From OM182 bacterium MED-G28 (GTDB taxonomy: Bacteria > Pseudomonadota > Gammaproteobacteria > Pseudomonadales > Pseudohongiellaceae), in NCBI GenBank assembly GCA_002457215.1, contig NTJZ01000002.1:1-64000 (forward strand): a stretch of DNA of 64,000 nucleotides, read 5' to 3'. Below the pieces are notes generated by a model. It had not been told where the DNA came from, made no database searches, and saw only the letters and a list, made by a program, of their open reading frames with translations. Positions within the stretch are counted from its first letter, which is position 1. Every line of letters starts with the position of its first letter. The position numbers and the translations under genes are program-made. Below, piece after piece: positions 42,131-51,531 of the stretch.

Positions 42131-43957
42131 CTAATTTCTTTTGGGTAAAGCGAAGGTAAGGATTAGGTCACCTCCTCTACGGCCACGCGATCCGCCACCG
42201 GATGCAACGGTAATAAACTCTTCGCCATCGATCGAATACACCGCGGGAGAGGCGAAAACTCCAGAGCCAGTATTGTAGCGCCAGTACTCTTCGCCTGTTT
42301 CTGCATCAAAGGCATAGAAGTAGCCAGCTGTATTACTGCCAGCACCGACAAAAACTAAACCACCCGCCGTGACTACTGGCCCAGCTTGCCCATAGCCTTC
42401 ATAGATCTGGCGCCAGATAAGCTCGCCGGTAGTTGGATCATAGGCTGAGAAGTAGCCTTTTGGATCTCGCCCTGAATTGAAAGGTTGATCGATTGCATTT
42501 ACATACAAATAGCCAGTTTCCTTCCCAAAGGCTAATGGCCCGTAATTGGAGCCACCACCGAAACCCGGCGCGAAAATTTGATTTGGCCCGATCGGAGTGA
42601 ATTGCTCTACTAATTCATTTTGTTCCATGTGTTGGGCGGGAATATCTGTAGGGAAAACAGGCGAGACCGGCTCCATACGATCCCCATTCTTTTTATGAGG
42701 AATCGGTTGGGTCGGCCAGGGTTCTTCTCCTTCTACATCAGTTTCTACCGACACCGGAGTTTCAAGTATCGGATGCACCGGTTCGCCGGTTTCACGATCT
42801 AGTATATAGAGCCAACTATTCTTATTTGCCTGAGCCAACGCTTTCACTGGCTCACCATCGATTTCCATGTCGAATAGCACTGGTTGATTACCGGAATCAT
42901 AATCCCAAACATCATGGTGTACTTGTTGGTAATACCAAATCAATTCGCCTTCATCCAGACTCAAGGCGATTAATGAATCAGTAAACAGATTCATACCATC
43001 GCGCTTAGTACTATCGCCAAACGGGTTGCCCACGGCGAAATACACCATATTCAACTCAGGGTCGATTGAAGGGGTTTCCCAAATTCCGCCGCCATTTCGC
43101 TCTCCTCCTACCCAAGTTGGGCCAGCGATATCCCATCCCTGGTCATTTTCATCTTGAGGAACGGTGTTGAAATGCCAAAGTACTTCACCAGTTCTATCAT
43201 CGATGGCGAGTACGTAACCGCCAGCGATATGACTCTCGCTGCGAGTAGTGCCGATATAAATTACGTCATTATAAATTTGTGGTGCGGTAGTGAACCAATA
43301 ACCTGCTGAGATTGCTGTATCGATAGTTGGATCACGTTGATGCAATACATCGAGGATGACAGATGCTTGCCCACCTTCACCAAAGCTTTCCAGCGGCTCA
43401 CCAGTTTTTGCATCCAGAGCGAACATAAAGGAGCCGGCGGCGGTGTAGACTACACCGTCATCATAAACAACACCGCGATGACGGAAGATATAACCTTCTC
43501 GGCGACCGCCGCCTAAAAGGCGAGTGACATCATAAGTCCAAAGTAAATGACCGTCTCGTGCATTAACCGCGTAAACACTTCCACGCGAGTCAGTTACATA
43601 CATTATCTCATCGACAATGACTGGCGTGGTTTGGTTACTAACTCCATCGATAACACCATGCTGAAACAGCCATCGTGGAGTTAGGTTTGCAACATTATCT
43701 TTGGTAATTTGATCGGTAGGGGCAAAACGGGAACCATACAAATCGAAATTATGCAGCGGCCACTCCAGATCGGAGACAGCAGATATGCCACGCTCTTCAG
43801 CTTCAACTGCACCGCCAGTACTGGCGCTGCCAGTGGGCACGGTGATCGATATGTTTTCAGGCACAGGAGAGCAACTAATGAATAGGAACAAGAAACTTAC
43901 TAGCAGTATTCGGAACTTTAAGGCCTCATGATTAATACGTGATTCGATGAGTTGCAT
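42131..43957 (-). CDS. PQQ-dependent dehydrogenase-type beta-propeller lipoprotein
   Basis: Quinoprotein alcohol dehydrogenase-like protein of 608 residues. The N-terminus carries a lipobox (FLFISC, Cys near residue 29), suggesting a lipoprotein. Repeated tryptophan-docking strands (LLWTYDV, GEVLWHF, GELIWYYQ, GELIWRQIY, GEEYWRYN) make an eight-bladed propeller. HHDVWDYDSGNQPVLFD aligns with the substrate and PQQ region of ethanol and methanol dehydrogenases, and AVGNPFGDS matches the calcium-binding Asn stretch. No vicinal Cys-Cys and no C-terminal heme domain are present. The separate cytochrome c gene 63 bases upstream probably supplies electron transfer. The substrate is unknown. No PQQ synthesis genes are in the window. 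Confidence 0.8.
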   Translation of the reverse strand: MQLIESRINHEALKFRILLVSFLFLFISCSPVPENISITVPTGSASTGGAVEAEERGISAVSDLEWPLHNFDLYGSRFAPTDQITKDNVANLTPRWLFQHGVIDGVSNQTTPVIVDEIMYVTDSRGSVYAVNARDGHLLWTYDVTRLLGGGRREGYIFRHRGVVYDDGVVYTAAGSFMFALDAKTGEPLESFGEGGQASVILDVLHQRDPTIDTAISAGYWFTTAPQIYNDVIYIGTTRSESHIAGGYVLAIDDRTGEVLWHFNTVPQDENDQGWDIAGPTWVGGERNGGGIWETPSIDPELNMVYFAVGNPFGDSTKRDGMNLFTDSLIALSLDEGELIWYYQQVHHDVWDYDSGNQPVLFDMEIDGEPVKALAQANKNSWLYILDRETGEPVHPILETPVSVETDVEGEEPWPTQPIPHKKNGDRMEPVSPVFPTDIPAQHMEQNELVEQFTPIGPNQIFAPGFGGGSNYGPLAFGKETGYLYVNAIDQPFNSGRDPKGYFSAYDPTTGELIWRQIYEGYGQAGPVVTAGGLVFVGAGSNTAGYFYAFDAETGEEYWRYNTGSGVFASPAVYSIDGEEFITVASGGGSRGRRGGDLILTFALPKRN

Positions 43958-44020
43958 CGGCTAACTCCAATGTTCTGATTATTTCAATTAACTTTCGTTT
44001 GATTGTAGCTACTAAATTTC

Positions 44021-44347
44021 TTATTTGCTCTGCTCCAACATATATTCAACAATTGCACGTAATTGATCATTGCTGCAATCTGTGCAAAGTCCTCGGGCCG
44101 GCATTATACCGTTAAGACCATTAATCGTATTCTGCACTAATGTATCGATTCCCTTGTCTAGTCTAATTTCCCACTCAATAATGTCACCAACTAGGGGTGC
44201 GTGGGCTTGACCTGTTCCATGGCAGGCAAAGCAAGTTGTTTGATAGGCTTGCCCGGCATCGTAACTATCAGATTCAGCCCCAAACGCTGTCCATGAAAAC
44301 GTAACCATAACTGAAAATACTGAACAAATAGACTTAAGCTTCCTCAT
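44021..44347 (-). CDS. Small c-type cytochrome (c5-like)
   Basis: Exported monoheme cytochrome of 108 residues with a signal peptide and one heme site, TTCFACHG, near residue 36. The axial Met is probably in NGLNGIMPARG. A second Cys pair, CTDC, follows, as in cytochrome c5, where it makes a disulfide. It lies between the esterase and the PQQ-propeller gene in a leftward run (gaps of 12 and 63 bases) and is a likely electron acceptor of that dehydrogenase. Confidence 0.9.
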   Translation of the reverse strand: MRKLKSICSVFSVMVTFSWTAFGAESDSYDAGQAYQTTCFACHGTGQAHAPLVGDIIEWEIRLDKGIDTLVQNTINGLNGIMPARGLCTDCSNDQLRAIVEYMLEQSK

Positions 44348-44359
44348 CGCAGTTCTTCT

Positions 44360-45157
44360 CTAATATTTTTTGCGCACTATATTAAAAAAGTCGACAAATT
44401 TCTGCATGTGCTCGCTGTTTTGAGAAATGACTAAAGAATGATCTCCCCCAGGAATTTCGGCATATACGTGTTGCATACCAATTTCTTCCATTTTCTCTAC
44501 CCACTCTCGGGTACGAGTGACTAGGCCATCTTCATCACCTTGCAAGACAAAAATTGGAATATGTTTTATTTTCTCTAACGTTGCCATGATATCGTGGTTG
44601 TCCTCTGGAGCTGGTGCCGCGACACCTAGGCCTGCAAATATATCGGGATGCTTTGCGGCAATGTGATAAGTTCCAACGCCACCCATTGAATGGCCCCATA
44701 AATATATCCGATTATTGTCGATTGAGAATTCATCACGTACGAGCTTTATGACCTCCATGACATCTTGCTCGCTGTATTTGGCATCATCTGGATTTTCAGT
44801 AACACGTGATCCATACCAGCCACGACGAATATACCCAAGAGGTGTCACTACGATGTAGCCGTTAGCTTCAGCTTGATCGAGGAAGCCATGATACCCCATT
44901 AGCCAGTCATATGATCTTCCTAAGCCATGCAAAGAAATTATTAAAGGTGCCGAGTCACCCTCATTATATGTAGAAGGTATAAACAAGGCATAAGGAATTT
45001 CTTCTCCAGTGGGTGGAAAGCTATAATTGCGGTGCTGAATTCGAGGATCACTGATATGACTTTCATCGTCAGATTCTTGTCGATCGGCTAATGCGAAAGA
45101 GCAGATGAAAAATAGTGGGAGCGCACCAAATATTATTCGATTTGTTATCTTAAGCAT
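44360..45157 (-). CDS. Exported esterase of the PHB depolymerase/dienelactone hydrolase-like group
   Basis: Alpha/beta hydrolase of 265 residues with a signal peptide (MLKITNRIIFGALPLFFICSFALA). The oxyanion region is LIISLHGLGRSYDW, the nucleophile is in LWGHSMGGVGTYHIAA near residue 155, the Asp is near QGDEDGLV and the His is in GGDHSL. The arrangement is that of feruloyl-esterase and PHB-depolymerase relatives (Esterase_PHB or prolyl oligopeptidase-like). It begins the leftward run with cytochrome c and the PQQ-propeller protein. Substrate unknown. Confidence 0.85.
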   Translation of the reverse strand: MLKITNRIIFGALPLFFICSFALADRQESDDESHISDPRIQHRNYSFPPTGEEIPYALFIPSTYNEGDSAPLIISLHGLGRSYDWLMGYHGFLDQAEANGYIVVTPLGYIRRGWYGSRVTENPDDAKYSEQDVMEVIKLVRDEFSIDNNRIYLWGHSMGGVGTYHIAAKHPDIFAGLGVAAPAPEDNHDIMATLEKIKHIPIFVLQGDEDGLVTRTREWVEKMEEIGMQHVYAEIPGGDHSLVISQNSEHMQKFVDFFNIVRKKY

Positions 45158-45258
45158 TTTATTCGTCCGCCAGAATCATAAATAGGGGAAGTAGAGCATA
45201 AACAATTCGTGGAATGGACGCAAAACCCTCTATGGTTGCTGCACCTGAAACCGTCGTT

Positions 45259-45746
45259 CTAATTGATTGATTGGTTGGACAGCTCGCTTTCTGCCAACAT
45301 CCGTATGAGGGCAACAGCATCGCGATCAAGCTGAACGTAAGCCGCTTTTATGGGGGCGCCAAAGTCTACGTGGTTATCAGAATTATCCAACTCTCTCTTA
45401 TAGCGAAAACGCACAAAAAGAGCGCCGGTGTCAGGTTCTTCAATTGAAGCAGTGCTTTGAGCACTGATTTGATCGAGGTTGCCTGCAGTTTTCGTAAAAA
45501 TCTTTTGTTCTGGATAAAGTACGACTTGCTCGCAAAAGCTTGTTTGTCCAGCCTTGATAATCCTTTTGAACTTATTATTAATTAGCTCATCAGAATCACA
45601 TTGCAGTCCATGAGTGAATTTCTCAGGACTGCGAGCACAAAGAACGAGCCCCTGCCACAGTTGACTTCTTGTAATGGGGGTAATGGCCTAGTTCTAAGGC
45701 CATTGACTTGTACAATATGTTCGAATTCTAACAAGCTAAAATCCAC
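45259..45746 (-). pseudogene. SRPBCC family (AtaL/DUF1857-like) gene with a frameshift
   Basis: Minus-strand DNA encodes a protein of the AtaL-like DUF1857 group within the START/SRPBCC superfamily, in two frames. The first frame gives LLEFEHIVQVNG from a GTG at 45746 or TTG at 45734. The second gives ITPITRSQLWQGLV at 45684 and onward through SPEKFTHGLQCDSDEL, EQVVLYPEQKI, ASIEEPDTGALFVRFRY and AAYVQLDRDAVALIR to a TAG at 45259. The break is between about 45700 and 45684. The second frame has a TAG just before it and no usable start of its own. The family binds or modifies hydrophobic ligands, of unknown kind here. The rest of the frame is clean, so the defect is recent or a sequencing slip. 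Confidence 0.75.
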
Positions 45747-45888
45747 TAGATCGTCTGTGCTAGCGGTTTACCGATGTTCCAGAGAGTTCGACAAGGTTTC
45801 GAGCACTGTCTAGAATAGACAGAATTGAATTCTGGTTCTCCAGCATGGTTTTCAAATTGTAAGAATCACTAGTGAGCTTTTAATTATT

Positions 45889-46776
45889 ATGCGTAGAAGA
45901 AATATTGTTTTAGCAACAGTGCTCTTTGCTGGCGGTCTAATTGCTCTGTGGTTGTTTATTCCGCCGAGTATCTCGTCATCTGCGCAAGTCTCAAATTCTG
46001 CCGACGCAATTGCTCGAGGGGAATATCTGATTACCGCAGGTGGATGCATTAGTTGTCATCGCGGTCAAACGGAAGAAACTTCAGAAGCACTGAGTGGAGG
46101 TTTAGCGCTTGAAACTGATTTTGGTATCTTCTATGCGCCTAACATTACACCGGATGAACAAACAGGAATAGGAAATTGGCAAGCCGCAGACTTTATTGCT
46201 GCACTCAAACACGGCCGCACTCCATCCGGTAATTTTTATTATCCAGCATTCCCTTATCGGGCTTATGCTGGGCTGTCAGATGAAGATGTGCTTGACATGG
46301 CCGCTTATCTACTGACACTCGAACCCGTTAGCTACGCAGCACCGCAACCCAAACTACCTGTATGGTTATTTCGATGGACAGTTGCTGGCTGGAATAAGAT
46401 GGCAGATCTGAGCAAACCGAGCCAGGACCAATTTGAGGATGAGACGCTCGCTCGTGGAGCCTACCTGGCTCGCAACCTAGGGCACTGTGGGGAGTGCCAT
46501 ACGCCGAGGAACGATATGGGTATTCCTGACTATACTCGAGAATATGCAGGCGCAGAGGTTGGTGACGAAGTCATTGAAGCAATTGATGCTGAAGCATTGG
46601 AAGAATGGACAGCTAACAACTTCGATATTTTCTTATTACTGGGGTTAAAACCTGAAGGAGAATTTGTTGGTGGTGATATGAATGAAGTGATCGAACATAA
46701 CACCAGCAAGCTTACTGATGAGGATCGAGATGCATTAGCCGCATTCTTTACTCGTCATCATGCAATAGAAGATTAA
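45889..46776 (+). CDS. Diheme c-type cytochrome, alcohol dehydrogenase subunit-like
   Basis: Exported cytochrome of 295 residues with an N-terminal membrane anchor or signal (NIVLATVLFAGGLIALWLF). Two heme sites are seen, GGCISCHRG near residue 46 and LGHCGECHTPRND near residue 200. The order of ITAGGCISCHRG, then FYAPNITPDEQTGIGNW, and LARGAYLARNLGHCGECHTPRN recalls the cytochrome subunits of quinohemoprotein alcohol dehydrogenases and gluconate dehydrogenase, which hold three hemes; the third is lacking. It is divergent from the PQQ-propeller, cytochrome and esterase group, so it may relay electrons from that dehydrogenase. The ribosome-binding site is weak. Confidence 0.88.
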   Translation: MRRRNIVLATVLFAGGLIALWLFIPPSISSSAQVSNSADAIARGEYLITAGGCISCHRGQTEETSEALSGGLALETDFGIFYAPNITPDEQTGIGNWQAADFIAALKHGRTPSGNFYYPAFPYRAYAGLSDEDVLDMAAYLLTLEPVSYAAPQPKLPVWLFRWTVAGWNKMADLSKPSQDQFEDETLARGAYLARNLGHCGECHTPRNDMGIPDYTREYAGAEVGDEVIEAIDAEALEEWTANNFDIFLLLGLKPEGEFVGGDMNEVIEHNTSKLTDEDRDALAAFFTRHHAIED

Positions 46777-46845
46777 CTGGTGTCGCAGAAAGAATTATTT
46801 GGAAGTAAGTTCGGCGTGGAGATAGAAGATCATTCATCGGAATAA

Positions 46846-46876
46846 GAAAGGGCAGGTACTGCTGCCCTTTCCTTTT
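46846..46876. terminator. Bidirectional rho-independent terminator
   Basis: Arms AAAGGGCAG and CTGCCCTTT pair perfectly around a six-base loop and run into T-rich DNA. It lies between the ends of the diheme cytochrome gene and the convergent cytochrome c' gene. Confidence 0.8.
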
Positions 46877-46887
46877 CAATTTATTTA

Positions 46888-47373
46888 CTAGTCGGTATCA
46901 ACTCGATAAGTATCATGGCAGTTACCACATGACCCACCGAGTGCGCGGAAAGCGCCGAGTGTCGCTCCCATATCACCAGTTGCTGCGGCATCAGCAAAGG
47001 CATTGGCATTGTCGATCAGTGCCTGTGATTTCGTGGCTATATCGCCTTGATTGTCCCAAATGCTGTCTAGCGCCGTAGTTTCGATGTTATCAAATGCACT
47101 GGTATCCACCGCTAACATTTCTGGAATCATCGTTGCCATTGACGCAATTCTTCTCGCATTGCGCTCTGCAACTTCTGCATCGAATGGAGCGCCCTGCGCC
47201 ATGCCGGCAATTGGCCCTATATTATAGCGAATCGTCTTAAACAGTGATTTGCGTTGATCAACGGCCGCCGCCGCACTTTCTTCTGGTGTTTGATCTTGCG
47301 CTGACACTGTAAACAATACACCAGAGACGGTTATGGTTGCTGCAGAAAGTAGAAGTACTATTTTTTTCATCAT
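46888..47373 (-). CDS. Cytochrome c'
   Basis: Periplasmic cytochrome of 161 residues with a signal peptide and a four-helix-bundle layout. The single heme site is at the C-terminus, GSCGNCHDTYRVD, as in cytochrome c', where the heme iron is five-coordinate. The N-terminal helix after the signal (EESAAAAVDQRKSLFKTIRYN) matches the family pattern of R-x-x-x-F/M. Cytochrome c' binds NO and CO and may protect against nitrosative stress. It stands alone, with about 220 bases of non-coding DNA before the amidohydrolase next to it. Confidence 0.93.
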   Translation of the reverse strand: MMKKIVLLLSAATITVSGVLFTVSAQDQTPEESAAAAVDQRKSLFKTIRYNIGPIAGMAQGAPFDAEVAERNARRIASMATMIPEMLAVDTSAFDNIETTALDSIWDNQGDIATKSQALIDNANAFADAAATGDMGATLGAFRALGGSCGNCHDTYRVDTD

Positions 47374-47593
47374 TATTTCTCCAATCCTTTTTTATAAAAT
47401 CTAAAGCACAAATACGGAAGCTATTGTAAGAATTTCATTTCATGGAACCAAGCTCGAATAGACTATAGTACAAATAATCTAAGATTGTCACCGTTACTGT
47501 GACAGTTTGACATAATGCTTGCGATTGCAGCTTTGTACTCATAACAAACCTTCTTGGAATAGAATTTAGAATATTTAATTAAGTCGGATTAAA

Positions 47594-49189
47594 TTAGGGT
47601 GCTCCAATATAGCCTGGCCCGTTGATGATTCTTCCAGGTCTTGCGCCAGTATGTTGTCCATTTTCGACCACAATTTCACCGTTTACGAGCACGTATTTCA
47701 TGCCTACTGCATACTGATGTGGGTTTTCAAAAGTTGCTTTGTCGATAATCTCATCGGCATCGAATATAGTAATGTCCGCGAAGTAGCCCTCTGTAATCAG
47801 TCCACGATCGTGTATGCCTAATCGTCGAGCAGTTTGGCTGCTCATCTTACGCACGGCTTCTTCGAGAGTAATAATGCCGCGTTCTCGAACGAACACTCCT
47901 AACACTCTGGCAAACGTCCCATACTGACGAGGATGAGGCGTTCCTTCACCAAAGATTCCAATTGGGCCATCGGAGCCTATTGCAGTTGCCGGGTGTTGCA
48001 TTATGAGGTCAACATCATCTGGGCCTATTGCGTGATAAACAGCGGTAGCCCCGCCGCCGCGAATAATGTCGAACACTACGTCGGCGGCATTTTCCGGGGT
48101 AGGCAGTAATCCTCTCTCGATACTCAAATCTGCAAGATTTTTACCCGCCATCTCAGGATCCCAGGAATTCCTAGAAATAAACACATTCCTCGGATCCCCG
48201 CCTCCGCGATCATAAAGAATTTTGAAAACAACTTCGTTTTTAATAGTTTGCCGCGTCTCATTGCTATTTATTCTTTCTAATAACTGATCACGCCCACCTT
48301 CCTGCGCCCATTGTGGGATAAGTGCAGTAATACCAGTTTGTGAAGCCGTATAAGGGTACTGGTCGATGGTAATGTCTACACCACGAGCACGAGCTTCATC
48401 GACCATTCGTAAGCTTTCCCTGGATGCTCCCCAATTTTCGACGCCTATAACTTTATGGTGCGTCATTTGTACGGGAATGCCTGCTTGTTCCCCAATATGA
48501 ATCGTTTCTTGTACTGAATCTAAGAGCTGCGCGGCTTCTTCGCGCATGTGTGAGATGTAAATACCTTTATGTTCTGCAGCGACTTTGGAAAGTTCGATTA
48601 CTTCTTCGGTTGGTGTAAAGCTTCCAGGTACATAGAATAAACCAGTGGAAATGCCCAGGGCACCCTGTTCCATCGCCTGGCGTACCATGGCTTTCATTTC
48701 TAGCAGTTCCGCTGAGGATGCCGCTCGATCTTCAGCGCCGATCACTAGTGAGCGGACAGTGCCTTGTCCAACAAATACCCCCCAGTTAGGGCTGATCTGT
48801 TTTGCTTTGATTGCAGCAAAGTGTTCATCAATTGGAAATGGAGAGCTACCATCGTTACCCTCAGTGAGCGTGGTAACTCCTTGCAGTAATGCACTTTCTG
48901 CATTGGGCACATCAAAGATGCCTCTTAGTGCATGAGTATGTGGGTCGATAAAGCCTGGTGATACAACAAGTCCACTGGCATCTATAATTTTTCCAGCAAT
49001 AGCTCTGGATAAATCGCCTATGTGTGTGATTCTATCGTCAATTATACCGATGTCACTGACATACCACGGGTTACCAGAACCGTCCACGATTCTGCCATCT
49101 CTAATAATGGTGTCGAACTCTTGAGCGTTAGTTGCCGCAGGGACTAAAAGGGTCAGGAAGCACAATAATCGATTTAGCTTTTTTTTCAT
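47594..49189 (-). CDS. N-acyl-D-amino-acid deacylase family amidohydrolase (D-aminoacylase)
   Basis: Exported zinc amidohydrolase of 531 residues with a signal peptide (about 22 residues, ending in AATNA). The first metal motif is in VSPGFIDPHTHALRG near residue 80. Later motifs include GALGISTGLFYVPGSF, YISHMREEAAQLLDSV, VQMTHHKVIG and the Asp in AIGSDGPIG. The closing SSQTARRLGIHDRGLITEGYFADI is typical. It would remove acyl groups from N-acyl-D-amino acids. A GGAGC site precedes the ATG. The M13 peptidase lies 43 bases upstream on the same strand and is probably in the same operon. Confidence 0.93.
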   Translation of the reverse strand: MKKKLNRLLCFLTLLVPAATNAQEFDTIIRDGRIVDGSGNPWYVSDIGIIDDRITHIGDLSRAIAGKIIDASGLVVSPGFIDPHTHALRGIFDVPNAESALLQGVTTLTEGNDGSSPFPIDEHFAAIKAKQISPNWGVFVGQGTVRSLVIGAEDRAASSAELLEMKAMVRQAMEQGALGISTGLFYVPGSFTPTEEVIELSKVAAEHKGIYISHMREEAAQLLDSVQETIHIGEQAGIPVQMTHHKVIGVENWGASRESLRMVDEARARGVDITIDQYPYTASQTGITALIPQWAQEGGRDQLLERINSNETRQTIKNEVVFKILYDRGGGDPRNVFISRNSWDPEMAGKNLADLSIERGLLPTPENAADVVFDIIRGGGATAVYHAIGPDDVDLIMQHPATAIGSDGPIGIFGEGTPHPRQYGTFARVLGVFVRERGIITLEEAVRKMSSQTARRLGIHDRGLITEGYFADITIFDADEIIDKATFENPHQYAVGMKYVLVNGEIVVENGQHTGARPGRIINGPGYIGAP

Positions 49190-49231
49190 TGCTGTGCTCC
49201 TGTTTTGGATGATTATATTGAATTACTATCG

Positions 49232-51364
49232 TTACCAGATTCGAATGCGTTCTTCTGGCGAAAGGTAGAGTTTTTCGTCGGGTTGAACATTGAAAGCCTC
49301 ATACCACTCATCGAAGTTTCTCACTACACCATTGACTCGAAACTCAGATGGTGAATGTGGGTCGGAAGTGAGGCGTTGTATTAGTGCGTCCCGACGATAC
49401 TTTCTTTGCCATACTTGGGCCCAGGCTAAGAAAAATCGCTGATCACCTGTGAGCCCATCAATTACTGGTGCTTCTTCACCATTAAGCGACATCTTGTAGG
49501 CGCGAAAGGCAAGGGACAGCCCACCAACATCGCCAATATTTTCGCCAAGGGTAAAGTTGCCATCGATAAAAAAACCTGGCACTGGCTCAAATTGATCATA
49601 TTGTGCAGCAAGTGCTGTGGTTTGTACTTCGAAATTAGCTCGATCTTCCTCAGTCCACCAGTTGCGCTGGACGCCAGCGAAATCAGATTTAGACCCTTGG
49701 TCATCGAAACCGTGTCCCATTTCATGGCCAATAACGGCGCCGATACCGCCATAATTCACGGCTGCGTCTGCCAAGGGATCGAAAAACGGGGGCTGCAATA
49801 TTCCGGCAGGGAAAACAATTTCGTTAAAGGAAGAATTGTAATAAGCATTTACAGTTTGTGGTGTCATACCCCATTCTTCACGATTCGTTGGCTGGCCCAG
49901 GCGACCAATCTCATCTTTATAATTAAATTCTCGAATGTTTTGTGCATTCTCGAAGAGATTATCCCGACTAATTTCAATCGAAGATAAATCTTTCCATACA
50001 TCGGGATATGCAATTTTAGGGCGGAATGACTCGAGTTTTTTGAGAGCTTCTTGTTTAGTCTCCGCTCCCATCCAATCGATCTCATCAATACTTTGCGCAA
50101 CTGCGGCTCGCAGGTTCTCAACCAGCTCTTCCATTTGTTGTTTGGCAGACTCAGGGAAATGGCGCTCTACATATACCTGGCCAACAGCTTCACCTAGACT
50201 GTTTAGGGCGCCAACTCGAGCGACGCCTCTTTCCCATCGCTCTCTTTGTTCTGGCACACCATTCAGTACTGTTGAGTAGAAATTAAACTGCTCACGATCA
50301 ATTTCTTCTGACAACACGGCAGCACTATCGACAATAAACCGATAGGTCATGAAATTCTTCCAATCGTCCACTGCAACTGTATTTACCAATTCAATAATAG
50401 GCGACATGGCACTTGGGTAGGAAACATTGAGATCTTCCAGATCAGTGATGCCGGCGGCCGCAAAATAGCTATCCCAATCCAAACCCTGAAATTGGCTCTT
50501 AAAATCTTCGTAACTCATAGGGTTGTAAGTCAGGTCGCGGTTACGCCTCTGGTCGCGAGGCCAAGTATGCTGGGCAATCTGTGTTTCCAAATTCAGCACG
50601 GCTTCAGCTTTTGCCTGTGTATTCTCTATGCCTGCAAGATCCAAAACTCTGGCGATATGAGCAACATATTCCAAGCGGACATTTTCGTATTGCTCAGTGT
50701 TTACTATATAATAGTCCCTATCTGGTAAACCAATACCGCCAACGGACAGCACCAACTGATGTTTGTCAGGGTCGCTGCGGTCGGCTCCAACATAAAATCC
50801 AAATGGTGTTGCGGTATTATCGATTAAAGCACGGCCGAATCCCTGAATAAGCTCTTCGATCGTATCTATTGCATCGAGGGTTGAAAGGCCAGGGAGTAAT
50901 GGGCTAATACCCAGGTCGTTTAATGCCTCGGTATTCATGTAACTGAGATAGTAGTCACTAATTTTCTGCTCGATTGAATCGTCCGCGGGTTCGATATTGG
51001 TTAGATCATCAATAATGTCCCGAACACGCTGATTGGAGCGATCGCCCAATACTGTGAATGACCCGTAGTTACTACGTGATGCTGGAAGTTCGAAAGTATC
51101 TAGCCATTTACCATTGGCATAGCGGAAAAAATCATCACCAGCCTGTGTATTTGGATCTTGATGACTCAGATCTATGCCAAATGAGCCCAGCTCTGGTGAC
51201 TCGGCTTCTAGTGAAGCAGCTGGGTTTTGTATACTGGCTATTGCTTCATTGCCTGTACTTGATGTGGTTGGTGCAACATTGGTTTCGTCTGAACTACACG
51301 CGCTCAAAAAGCCTGCCACGGATAGACAAAGTGCGCGTGAAAATTTGGCAGCTGAAGATGCCAT
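49232..51364 (-). CDS. M13 family zinc endopeptidase (neprilysin/PepO-like)
   Basis: Metallopeptidase of about 710 residues. The ATG at 51364 follows a GGAGG and gives a lipoprotein signal ending LSVAGFLSAC, so it is likely anchored to a membrane. The zinc site is VIGHEMGHGFDDQGS (HExxH) near residue 545, with the third ligand glutamate in GENIGDVGG. The upstream NAYYNSSFNEIVFPAGILQ substrate motif is intact, and the protein ends in the usual short basic tail (EERIRIW). It would cut oligopeptides in the periplasm and fits with the D-aminoacylase and S9 peptidase nearby. Confidence 0.94.
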   Translation of the reverse strand: MASSAAKFSRALCLSVAGFLSACSSDETNVAPTTSSTGNEAIASIQNPAASLEAESPELGSFGIDLSHQDPNTQAGDDFFRYANGKWLDTFELPASRSNYGSFTVLGDRSNQRVRDIIDDLTNIEPADDSIEQKISDYYLSYMNTEALNDLGISPLLPGLSTLDAIDTIEELIQGFGRALIDNTATPFGFYVGADRSDPDKHQLVLSVGGIGLPDRDYYIVNTEQYENVRLEYVAHIARVLDLAGIENTQAKAEAVLNLETQIAQHTWPRDQRRNRDLTYNPMSYEDFKSQFQGLDWDSYFAAAGITDLEDLNVSYPSAMSPIIELVNTVAVDDWKNFMTYRFIVDSAAVLSEEIDREQFNFYSTVLNGVPEQRERWERGVARVGALNSLGEAVGQVYVERHFPESAKQQMEELVENLRAAVAQSIDEIDWMGAETKQEALKKLESFRPKIAYPDVWKDLSSIEISRDNLFENAQNIREFNYKDEIGRLGQPTNREEWGMTPQTVNAYYNSSFNEIVFPAGILQPPFFDPLADAAVNYGGIGAVIGHEMGHGFDDQGSKSDFAGVQRNWWTEEDRANFEVQTTALAAQYDQFEPVPGFFIDGNFTLGENIGDVGGLSLAFRAYKMSLNGEEAPVIDGLTGDQRFFLAWAQVWQRKYRRDALIQRLTSDPHSPSEFRVNGVVRNFDEWYEAFNVQPDEKLYLSPEERIRIW

Positions 51365-51531
51365 AATAAAAACCTCCAATCATCATTATTGCTTGGCGAA
51401 ACCGGAGTATACCTGAATTGAATTTCTGGTTAAGCCATGACTAAATCCAGAAAAACTCCGGCTCTTATATTTGCAGAAGCTTGGTTGTAAACTGCATCCA
51501 ACTCGTGAACATTTCTGATGAGGGAAGACCA

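Noticed and set aside
45601-45813. Plus-strand open frame of 70 codons
   Set aside because: It is antisense to the SRPBCC gene remnant, whose residues are clearly family-like on the other strand.
49592-49987. Plus-strand open frame of 131 codons
   Set aside because: It is antisense to the catalytic part of the M13 peptidase, which carries HExxH, and has no features of its own.
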